A DNA stretch of 64,000 bases, taken from positions 1 to 64,000 of the forward strand of contig JAXMEL010000003.1 in NCBI GenBank assembly GCA_046348365.1, read 5' to 3'. The translations under genes were made by a program, and so were the position numbers. The stretch comes from JAEUPI01 sp046348365 (GTDB taxonomy: Bacteria > Pseudomonadota > Gammaproteobacteria > Burkholderiales > Burkholderiaceae_C). Below the pieces are notes generated by a model that searched no databases, was not told the DNA's origin, and worked only from the letters and a program-made list of their open reading frames with translations. Positions 16,644-25,852 of the stretch are shown here, piece after piece; the first letter of the stretch is position 1; the number at the start of each line of letters is the position of its first letter.

Positions 16644-17624
16644 CTACTGCGCCTTGATGCCCGCCGCCTTCACGACCTTGGCCGCGTCGTCCATCTCGGC
16701 GCGCATGAAGGTGTCGAACTCGGCGGGCGACATCGGCATCGCCTCGGCGCCCAGGCTCGCCAGGCGCTCGCGCACGTCGGCCTCGCGCAGCACGGCGTTC
16801 ACGTCGCGATTGATCTTGTCGACCACGTCGGCCGGCGTGCCGGCAGGCGCGAACAGGCCGACCCACAGGTTGTAGTCGAACCCCGGCAGCCCCGACTCGG
16901 CGATCGTCGGCACCTCCGGCAGGCGGCTCGCGCGCCTGGCCGAGCTGACGCCCAGCGCCACGAGCCGGCCGTCGCGGATCAGCGGCAGCGCCGCCGAGAT
17001 CGGCGAGAAGAAGTAGGCCACGCGGCCGCTCATCGTGTCGTTGAGTGCCTCGGGCGTGCCCTTGTAGGGGATGTGCGCCACGTCGATGCCGGCGGCGAGC
17101 TTGAACTTCTCGCCGTTGATGTGCGTGCCGCTGCCGATGCCGGCCGAGCCGAAGTTCAGCGTGCCGGGCGCCTTCTTGGCCTCGGCGATCAGGTCGGCCA
17201 CGCTCTTGTAGCCGCGCGACGGCACGGCCACCAGCACGTTGGGTTGCCCGCCGAGCGGCACCACCTGCACGAAGTCCTTCAGCGTGTCGTAGGCCAGCGT
17301 GGGGTAGATGAACGGGTTCACCGCCTGCGCCGCCGAATGCACCATCAGCGTCAGCCCGTCGGGCGCCGACTTGGCCACCACCGCGGCGCCGATGGTGCCG
17401 CCGGCACCGGCGCGGTTCTCGACCACCACGCTCTGGCCCCAGGCCTCCTGCAGCTTCTGCCCCACGGTGCGCGCCAGGATGTCGGTGGCGCTGCCGGGCG
17501 TGAACGGCACGATGATCTTCACCGGCTTGGCGGGATAGGGCTGTGCCTGCGCCAGCGCGGGCATCGCAGCGGCAGCCAGCACGCCGACCGCCAGCAGCAG
17601 CGCGCGTCGCATCGATCGTTGCAT
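16644..17624 (-). CDS. Bug-family TTT substrate-binding receptor (orphan)
   Basis: 326-residue periplasmic receptor of the TctC/Bug family. The signal peptide covers about residues 1-28 (SMRRALLLAVGVLAAAAMPA...). YPAKPVKIIVPFTPGSATD and VENRAGAGGTIGAAVVAK are the carboxylate-binding loops, and IPYKGTPEAL is the second-lobe motif. It has no TctAB partner next to it. It is isolated by two mobile-type repeats, one on each side, so it may be expressed from its own signals. Third Bug receptor of the island. Confidence 0.9.
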   Translation of the reverse strand: MQRSMRRALLLAVGVLAAAAMPALAQAQPYPAKPVKIIVPFTPGSATDILARTVGQKLQEAWGQSVVVENRAGAGGTIGAAVVAKSAPDGLTLMVHSAAQAVNPFIYPTLAYDTLKDFVQVVPLGGQPNVLVAVPSRGYKSVADLIAEAKKAPGTLNFGSAGIGSGTHINGEKFKLAAGIDVAHIPYKGTPEALNDTMSGRVAYFFSPISAALPLIRDGRLVALGVSSARRASRLPEVPTIAESGLPGFDYNLWVGLFAPAGTPADVVDKINRDVNAVLREADVRERLASLGAEAMPMSPAEFDTFMRAEMDDAAKVVKAAGIKAQ

Positions 17625-17657
17625 GAGGGTTGTCTCCTCGTTCGTTGCTCGGGCCGG

Positions 17658-17931
17658 CTCAGAAGGTGTGAATGAACCCAGGAAGCCCGCGCCGGGGTGG
17701 CCAAGGCCGCTGAGCTAGGCGCACGGCGCAGCCCATGCTGCGCGCCTGGGCAAGCCGTGCAACGACGCGCAGCGGCCTTGGGTACCCCGGCCCGTAGGGT
17801 GAGCCATCAGAACAGGCCCACTCGTCGTTGCAACGCTTCGCCGGGGCCCAACCCCGGCTGTGCGTTGCGCCTAGATTGGGCCTGTTCTGATGGCTCACGC
17901 GGGCTCCCTGGGTTCATTCACACCTTCTCAG
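17658..17931. mobile_element. Nested palindromic MITE with 5-bp target duplications
   Basis: The 303-bp gap between genes is filled by a non-coding element. Ends are AAGGTGTGAATGAACCCAGG at 17663 and its complement ending at 17926, flanked on both sides by the 5-bp direct repeat CTCAG (17658-17662, 17927-17931). The right arm is one continuous 50-base stretch, 17877-17926. Its complement on the left is split into 17663-17690 and 17799-17820 by a 108-bp insert. That insert has its own inverted ends at 17692-17712 and 17770-17790. No transposase is encoded. The right target copy contains the stop codon of the dehydrogenase gene. Confidence 0.8.
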
Positions 17932-18854
17932 GCGAGCCCGTCGCCGACCGGCACGTTTTCGGGCGTCAGCTCGAGCCCCGAGGCGCGGGCCTGCAGCACG
18001 ATGAGCTTGGCGAAGTCTTCCTGGTCCATGCCGTGGCCGATCAGCGTCTGGATCATGTCGCGCGTGATCGAGGCCAGCGGCATCGGCACGCCGAAGCGGC
18101 GCGCGGCTTCGAGGCCGAGGTCCATGTCCTTGCGCAGCAGCGCCGGCGTGAACGTGACGTGGAAGTCGAGGTTCACCAGCGCCGGGCTCTTGTAGCGCGA
18201 GAAGGTCGAGCCCATCACGCTCTGGTTCATGAATTCGAGAAACGCATGGCGCGGCACGCCGGCCTTCTGCGCCAGCACGGTGATCTCGGCCAGCGACTGG
18301 ATCACCACGCCGAGGAACACGTTGTGGCAGATCTTGACGATGCGCGCCAGCTCGCCCTCGCCCACGTACGACGCCGACGGCGCGATGAGCTTCATCGACG
18401 GCAGCGCGGCATCGAACGCGGCCCTGGGCCCCGAGCACACGAACGACAACCGCCCCGCCTTGATGACCTTGGCGTTGCCCGACACCGGCGCGGCGAGCAT
18501 CTGCACGCCGCGCGCAGCGAGCAGGGCGCGCAGCTCGGCCGAGCCTTCGAGCGAGATCGACGAACACTCCACCACCAGCTTCGGCGCTGCGCTGCCCGAG
18601 AGCAGCCCGCCGGGGCCGGCGACGACGTGCTTCACGTCGTCCCAGGTGGAGACCATCACGTAGACGATGTCGCATGCCGCCAGCTCGGCGAGCGTGCCGG
18701 CGACCTTGGCGCCCAGCGCAGCCAGCGGCTCGGCCTTGGCGCGCGTGCGGTTCCACACCGTGAGGTCGGCGCCGCCCTTGGCCAGGCGCTCGGCCATCGC
18801 GTAGCCCATGCGGCCGATGCCGATCCATCCGATGCGCGGTGTCGTGGCGGCCAT
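17928..18854 (-). CDS. Beta-hydroxyacid dehydrogenase (NAD(P)-dependent)
   Basis: 308-residue member of the 3-hydroxyisobutyrate dehydrogenase/tartronate semialdehyde reductase family. The Rossmann motif GWIGIGRMGYAMAERL is at residues 9-24; TVWNR with Arg after the acidic position suggests NADP. The substrate motif AAPVSGNAKVIKAG and the catalytic lysine in ARIVKICHNVFLG are intact. Its stop codon lies within the CTCAG target duplication of the adjacent MITE, so the natural C-terminus may have been trimmed, though the length is normal. It follows the M24 gene by 7 bp. Confidence 0.87.
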   Translation of the reverse strand: MAATTPRIGWIGIGRMGYAMAERLAKGGADLTVWNRTRAKAEPLAALGAKVAGTLAELAACDIVYVMVSTWDDVKHVVAGPGGLLSGSAAPKLVVECSSISLEGSAELRALLAARGVQMLAAPVSGNAKVIKAGRLSFVCSGPRAAFDAALPSMKLIAPSASYVGEGELARIVKICHNVFLGVVIQSLAEITVLAQKAGVPRHAFLEFMNQSVMGSTFSRYKSPALVNLDFHVTFTPALLRKDMDLGLEAARRFGVPMPLASITRDMIQTLIGHGMDQEDFAKLIVLQARASGLELTPENVPVGDGLA

Positions 18855-18861
18855 GTCGATC

Positions 18862-20169
18862 TCAATACGGGTTGGCCACCGGCAGCTCCTGCGCCGGGTA
18901 CAGCGAGATGACCTTCGGCCCGGTGGGCGTGAGGATCACCTCCTCCTCGATGCGCGCGGCCGACACGCCGTCGCTCGCCGGGCAGTAGGTTTCCACCGCG
19001 AACACCATGCCGACCTTCAGCTCGATCGGCTCCTCCACCGAGTTGAGCCGCGAGATCAGCGGCCGCTCGTGCAGGCCCAGGCCAAGGCCGTGGCAGAAGT
19101 TGAGGCCGAAGGCGTCCATCTCGCTCGCGAAGGCGATGTCGCCCGCCGGCGGGAACGCATTGGCCACCACGTCGGAAGAGATGCCCGGTTTCAGCAGCGC
19201 GATGGCGCCGTCCATCCAGTCGCGTGCCTTCTTGTACGCATCGATCTGCGGCGGCGTGGCCCGCCCGACCGAGAAGGTGCGGTAGTAGCAGGTCTTGTAG
19301 CCCATGTAGGAATGGATCACGTCGAAGAACGCCTGGTCGCCGGGGCGGATGATGCGGTCGGTGAAGTTGTGCGGGTGCGGGCTGCAGCGCTCGCCCGAGA
19401 TGGCGTTGATGGCCTCCACGCAGTCGGAGCCCATCTGGTACAGGCGCATCGTGGCCAGCGCGACGATGTCGCTCTCCTTCACGCCGGGCTTCAGCGCGCT
19501 GGCGATGTCGTGGTATACGCCGTCGACCATCGCCGCCGCCTGGTTCAGCAGCATCAGCTCGTCGATGTTCTTCACCTCGCGCGCCTGCAGCATGGTCTGC
19601 TGCGCGTCGCGCACGTCGAGCCCGAGCTTCTGCAGCTCGAGCATCATCGGCACCTCGACCACGTCGACGCCGATCGGCATGTCGCCCACGCCCTCGGCGT
19701 CGAGCAGGGCCTTGATCTCGCGCGCCGCGGCGCGAAAGAGCTTGCCGTCGCCGCCCACCGCGCCGCGCAGGCCGAGCAGGCCGGCCTTGCAATGGTCCTT
19801 GCACAGCCAGGGCGTGTAGAGGCGGTGGTGGCGTGCGGCGGAGCCGAAGTCCCAGATGTAGGGGTCGCCCGAGAGCGTGAGCAGCGAATAGCGCGTGAGC
19901 TTGTCGCGCGCCCACTCGCCGATCACCGTGCTCGTGATGTAGCGGATGTTGTGCTGGTCGAAGCACAGCAGCGCGCCGAGGCCGGAGCCGGCGAGCGCCG
20001 CGCGCGTGCGGGCGAGGCGGTAGTCGTGCAGGCGGCGGAAGTTGACGCGCTCCTCGAAGTCGACCTGCATGTGCCCGGGTGCCTGCAACGGCCTGTCCCA
20101 GCCGTGATGCGGATCGATGTCGTCGGGCCGGATGATCTGGGGCTCGGGAACCTTCTTTCGCTTCGCCAT
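18862..20169 (-). CDS. M24-family (Xaa-Pro peptidase/DddP-like) protein with altered metal site
   Basis: 435-residue pita-bread-fold protein: creatinase-like N-terminal domain to about residue 190, M24 catalytic domain 200-425. Aligned to PepP, the metal ligands are Asp283 (AFFDVIHS), His360 (FCHGLGLG), Glu393 (AVETY) and Glu408 (RIEEE), but the second aspartate is replaced by Cys294 (YKTCYYRTF in place of a DxTRTF motif). It therefore cannot bind a standard dinuclear site and may act like other M24 members with non-peptidase activities, such as creatinase or DddP. It is the first gene of the minus-strand island. Confidence 0.8.
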   Translation of the reverse strand: MAKRKKVPEPQIIRPDDIDPHHGWDRPLQAPGHMQVDFEERVNFRRLHDYRLARTRAALAGSGLGALLCFDQHNIRYITSTVIGEWARDKLTRYSLLTLSGDPYIWDFGSAARHHRLYTPWLCKDHCKAGLLGLRGAVGGDGKLFRAAAREIKALLDAEGVGDMPIGVDVVEVPMMLELQKLGLDVRDAQQTMLQAREVKNIDELMLLNQAAAMVDGVYHDIASALKPGVKESDIVALATMRLYQMGSDCVEAINAISGERCSPHPHNFTDRIIRPGDQAFFDVIHSYMGYKTCYYRTFSVGRATPPQIDAYKKARDWMDGAIALLKPGISSDVVANAFPPAGDIAFASEMDAFGLNFCHGLGLGLHERPLISRLNSVEEPIELKVGMVFAVETYCPASDGVSAARIEEEVILTPTGPKVISLYPAQELPVANPY

Positions 20170-20467
20170 GGTCGGGGTCGAGGTCGGGGTGCGCGCTCAC
20201 CTTAGCCGATCGCCCCGTGCCCGTACAAGCGGGATTGCCAAGGCCGCGCGGGCGCTGGCCTTTCGCAGCGGGCGTCCCTAGAATCGTCCGCATGCTTCGC
20301 AACGGCAGCGCCCTCTTCTACGGCGACCACCTCGCACGCAGCGTGCGCGGGGTGCCGTGCGCGCCGCCGCAGCGTCGAACGATCTGATTCGCCCGGGCGG
20401 GCGCGGCGCGCGCCGCACCCGCATCGTCGTCGTTCGCAAGCGGCCCGTTGGCCGCCGGGAGCTGCAC
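20170..20467. promoter_or_regulatory. Divergent intergenic region between M24 gene and hpd
   Basis: 298 bp with no supported gene. TAGAAT at 20279-20284 is a fair -10 on the plus strand. Seven bases on, an ATG at 20292 opens a 31-codon frame (MLRNGSALFYGDH...) that ends at 20387. This could be a leaderless leader peptide ahead of hpd, but nothing else supports it. The minus-strand promoter for the catabolic island must also lie here; I could not assign it. Confidence 0.35.
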
Positions 20468-21544
20468 ATGGCCGATCTGTTCGAGAACCCCATGGGCTTG
20501 ATGGGCTTCGAGTTCGTCGAGTTCGCCTCGCCCACGCCGAATCTGCTGGAGCCGCTGTTCGAGAAGCTCGGCTTCAGCCTCGTCGCCCGCCACCGCAGCA
20601 AGGACGTGGTGCTCTTCCGCCAGGGCGACATCAACTTCATCGTCAACCGCGAGCCGCGCAGCCTGGCCGGCTACTTTGCCGCCGAACACGGGCCGAGCGC
20701 CTGCGCGCTGGCCTTTCGCGTGAAGGACTCGCACAAGGCCTACGCGCGCGCGCTGGAGCTGGGCGCGCAGCCGATCGACGTGCCCACCGGCCCGATGGAG
20801 CTGCGGCTGCCGGCGATCAAGGGCATCGGCGGCGCGCCGCTGTATCTGATCGACCGCTTCGAAGACGGCGAGTCGATCTACGACATCGACTTCGCGTGGG
20901 TGTCCGGCGCGCCGCGCCACCCGCGCGGGCGCGGGCTGCGCATGATCGACCACCTGACGCACAACGTGTACCGCGGCCGCATGGCCTACTGGGCCGCCTT
21001 CTACGAGAAGCTGTTCAACTTCAGGCAGATCCGCTACTTCGACATCAAGGGCGAGTACACCGGGCTCGCGTCGAAGGCGATGACGGCGCCCGACGGGCTG
21101 ATCCGCATCCCGCTCAACGAGGAGGCGAGCAAGACGACGGGGCAGATCGAGGAATTCCTGATGCAGTTCAACGGCGAAGGCATCCAGCACATCGCGCTGC
21201 TGACCGACGACATCGTGGCCACCATCGACGCGCTGCAGATGGCCGGCGTGCCGCTGATGACGGCGCCCGGCGAGGCGTACTACGAGATGCTCGACGAGCG
21301 GCTGCCCGGCCACGGCCTGGCCGTGCCGGCGCTGCAGACGCGCGGCGTCTTGGTCGACGGCAGCACCGAAGGCGGCAAGAAGCGCCTGCTGCTGCAAATC
21401 TTCTCGCAGACGCTGCTCGGGCCGGTGTTCTTCGAGTTCATCCAGCGCCAGGGCGACGAAGGTTTCGGCGAAGGAAATTTCAAGGCGCTGTTCGAATCGA
21501 TGGAGCGCGACCAGCTAAGGCGCGGGGTGATCGGTACGGCGTGA
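20468..21544 (+). CDS. hpd: 4-hydroxyphenylpyruvate dioxygenase
   Basis: 358-residue Fe(II) dioxygenase of tyrosine/phenylalanine catabolism, converting 4-hydroxyphenylpyruvate to homogentisate. Two VOC domains are present (about 12-140 and 158-330). Iron ligands are His162 (MIDHLTHNV), His241 (IQHIALLTDD) and Glu323 (GPVFFEFIQR). The C-terminal helix GNFKALFESMERDQLRRG closes the active site and is intact. The ATG at 20468 is preceded by GGGAG. The end overlaps a GTG that opens a carboxymuconolactone-decarboxylase remnant. No homogentisate dioxygenase lies in the window. Confidence 0.95.
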   Translation: MADLFENPMGLMGFEFVEFASPTPNLLEPLFEKLGFSLVARHRSKDVVLFRQGDINFIVNREPRSLAGYFAAEHGPSACALAFRVKDSHKAYARALELGAQPIDVPTGPMELRLPAIKGIGGAPLYLIDRFEDGESIYDIDFAWVSGAPRHPRGRGLRMIDHLTHNVYRGRMAYWAAFYEKLFNFRQIRYFDIKGEYTGLASKAMTAPDGLIRIPLNEEASKTTGQIEEFLMQFNGEGIQHIALLTDDIVATIDALQMAGVPLMTAPGEAYYEMLDERLPGHGLAVPALQTRGVLVDGSTEGGKKRLLLQIFSQTLLGPVFFEFIQRQGDEGFGEGNFKALFESMERDQLRRGVIGTA

Positions 21545-21651
21545 CGCAGGGGGAGCTGCAGGAGATCTTCCTGCATGCCAGCGTCTACTGCGGCTTTCCG
21601 GCAGCGGTGGATGCGTTCCGCGCCGCGGCGGCGGTGCAAGCCCGCCTGGTT
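21541..21651 (+). pseudogene. C-terminal remnant of a carboxymuconolactone decarboxylase (PcaC-like)
   Basis: Read from the GTG that overlaps the hpd stop (GTGA), the frame gives VTQGELQEIFLHASVYCGF PAAVDAFRAA-type sequence. This matches the conserved C-terminal half of CMD-family proteins (GVTxGExxE...YCGxPAA...F). The N-terminal part with its active-site residues is absent. The frame stays open and runs into the XRE regulator, so a 248-residue fusion is formally possible. A decayed fragment is more likely, because the regulator has its own promoter and start. Confidence 0.6.
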
Positions 21652-21663
21652 TCGCCTGCACTC

Positions 21664-21692
21664 TGGCTTGTTGGAAATCGTTCCAGTATGAT
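21664..21692 (+). promoter_or_regulatory. Promoter and operator of the XRE-cupin regulator
   Basis: TATGAT at 21687-21692 is a strong -10, with TGGCTT at 21664-21669 as a weak -35 at 17-bp spacing. Between them the palindrome TGGAA-ATCG-TTCCA (21672-21685) fits a repressor site. Transcription would start near 21699, one base before the ATG at 21700, so the mRNA is probably leaderless. Autoregulation by the encoded XRE protein is inferred from position. Confidence 0.5.
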
Positions 21693-21699
21693 GGATCGC

Positions 21700-22287
21700 A
21701 TGGAGATCGATGCGTTCCTCGCTGGCCGCGTGCGCGACCTTCGCCGCGCGCGCAGTCTCACGCTGGAGCAGCTGGCCGAGGCGAGCGGGGTGAGCCGCTC
21801 GATGATTTCGCTGATCGAGCGCCAGGAAACCAGCCCCACCGCGGCCATCCTCAACAAGCTGGCCGACGCCTTCGGCCTCTCGCTGCCGGCGCTCTTTGCC
21901 GGCGAGAGCCGGCGGCCCGACCCCGAGCCGGTGTCGCGACGCGCCGATCAACCGGTGTGGGCCGACCCCGCCTCGGGCTACGTGCGCCGGCATCTCTCGC
22001 CGGCCGGCGTGGCCTCGCCGATCGAGCTGGTGGAGGTGAGCTTCCCCGCAGGGCAGACCCTGGTGTTCGACAACCCGGTGCGCGCGGCGGGCATCCAGCA
22101 GCAGCTCTGGGTGCTCCAAGGCGCCATGGACATCACCCTGAACCGCAAGACCTGGCACCTCGCGGCCGGCGACTGCCTGGCCATGGCGCTGGGCAAGCGC
22201 GTGACGTTCCACAACCCCAAGGCGCAGCCGGCGCGCTATGTGCTGGCCTTGACCAGCCACGCTCACGTTTCCGCGAGGTCCACATGA
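21700..22287 (+). CDS. XRE-family regulator with C-terminal cupin domain
   Basis: 195-residue regulator. Helix-turn-helix at residues 10-64 (RVRDLRRARSLTLEQLAEASGVSRSMIS in two parts, recognition helix around SRSMISLIE). The C-terminal cupin at about 110-185 (FDNPVRAAG...QQLWVLQGAMDITL...LAAGDCLAM) would sense a small molecule. Upstream in-frame ATGs at 21688 and 21691 fall on the -10 box, so 21700 was chosen. The stop overlaps the GNAT start by 4 bp (ATGA). This XRE-cupin plus acetyltransferase pairing is common and suggests control of the GNAT. Confidence 0.85.
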   Translation: MEIDAFLAGRVRDLRRARSLTLEQLAEASGVSRSMISLIERQETSPTAAILNKLADAFGLSLPALFAGESRRPDPEPVSRRADQPVWADPASGYVRRHLSPAGVASPIELVEVSFPAGQTLVFDNPVRAAGIQQQLWVLQGAMDITLNRKTWHLAAGDCLAMALGKRVTFHNPKAQPARYVLALTSHAHVSARST

Positions 22288-22814
22288 CACGGCACCACAT
22301 CGTCGCCTGCACGCACGCCAGGCACGCGCAGGCGATCCTCGACATTTTCAACGAAGCCATCGTGAGCTCCACGGCGCTGTACGACTACGAGCCGCGCCCG
22401 CTGGCGAGCATGGAGGCCTGGTTCGCGGCCAAGGACAAGGGCCGCTTTCCGGTGATCGGCATCGAGGACGAAGCGGGCGCGCTGATTGCCGTCGGCAGCT
22501 TCGGCACGTTCCGGGCGTGGCCGGCCTACAAGTACTCGGTGGAGCACTCGGTGTACGTGCACAAGGACCATCGCGGCCAAGGCCTGGGGCTCGAGGTGAT
22601 GCGCGCGCTGATCGCCGCCGCGCGCGAGCGCGACGTGCACGCCATGCTGGGCGGCATCGACGCCGGCAACGCGGGCAGCATCGCGCTGCACGAGCGGCTG
22701 GGCTTCCGGCACGTGGGCACGCTGCCCCAGGTGGGCTTCAAGTTCGGGCGCTGGCTGGACCTGGCGTTCTACCAGCTGCTGTTGGACACGCCGCGCAAGC
22801 CGGTCGACGGCTGA
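22284..22814 (+). CDS. GNAT family N-acetyltransferase (phosphinothricin acetyltransferase-like)
   Basis: 176-residue GNAT enzyme resembling the PAT/MddA group that acetylates small amines such as phosphinothricin or methionine sulfoximine with acetyl-CoA. FNEAIVSSTALYDYEPR at residues 23-39 and SVYVHKDHRGQGLG, the acetyl-CoA pyrophosphate loop (R/Q-x-x-G-x-G), near residue 96 are the key marks. LHERLGFRHVGTLPQVG and W-D-LAFYQ complete the fold. It overlaps the regulator gene by 4 bp, so it is translationally coupled and probably under its control. The substrate is not known. Confidence 0.85.
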   Translation: MTRHHIVACTHARHAQAILDIFNEAIVSSTALYDYEPRPLASMEAWFAAKDKGRFPVIGIEDEAGALIAVGSFGTFRAWPAYKYSVEHSVYVHKDHRGQGLGLEVMRALIAAARERDVHAMLGGIDAGNAGSIALHERLGFRHVGTLPQVGFKFGRWLDLAFYQLLLDTPRKPVDG

Positions 22815-22816
22815 GG

Positions 22817-22852
22817 CCGGGTGGTTCGACCCGGAAGGACTCGAGCTTCCGG
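22817..22852. terminator. Overlapping hairpins between convergent GNAT and ppc genes
   Basis: CCGGGT-GGTTCG-ACCCGG (22817-22834) and CCGGAAG-GACTCGAG-CTTCCGG (22831-22852) are two perfect stems sharing CCGG, so only one can form at once. The place between convergent gene ends suits a bidirectional terminator. No T-tract follows on either side, which lowers confidence. Confidence 0.4.
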
Positions 22853-22894
22853 CTCCGATCGGTCGCCGACATCGCCCCAACCGCTGCCGATGGG

Positions 22895-25699
<2,805 letters not shown>

Positions 25700-25852
25700 G
25701 GGCTGCGATGAAGCTGGTTGGAGACTATACGGAGCAGAGGTTGGTCGTGCTGCCACGTACGGCGACCGAGCAGCAGGCCGCCGGCCCCGCCCCGACATCA
25801 GCAGGGATTTCATGCCTTCGAACGAAATCCACAACGACCACAATCGCAGACC

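Noticed and set aside
17659..17898. 79-codon ORF inside the palindromic element
   Set aside because: The same peptide pieces (SHQNRP, GLPGFIHTF) arise from both strands, which shows that it is a by-product of the inverted repeat.
20292..20387. 31-codon leaderless ORF (MLRNGSALFYGDH...) ahead of hpd
   Set aside because: A -10-like TAGAAT is well placed but there is no family similarity, no run of regulatory codons and no attenuator hairpin, so it is only mentioned in the intergenic entry.
22817..22834. T-arm-like sequence with GGTTCGA in a hairpin
   Set aside because: It resembles a tRNA T-loop, but no acceptor, D or anticodon arms can be built around it; terminator hairpins explain it better.
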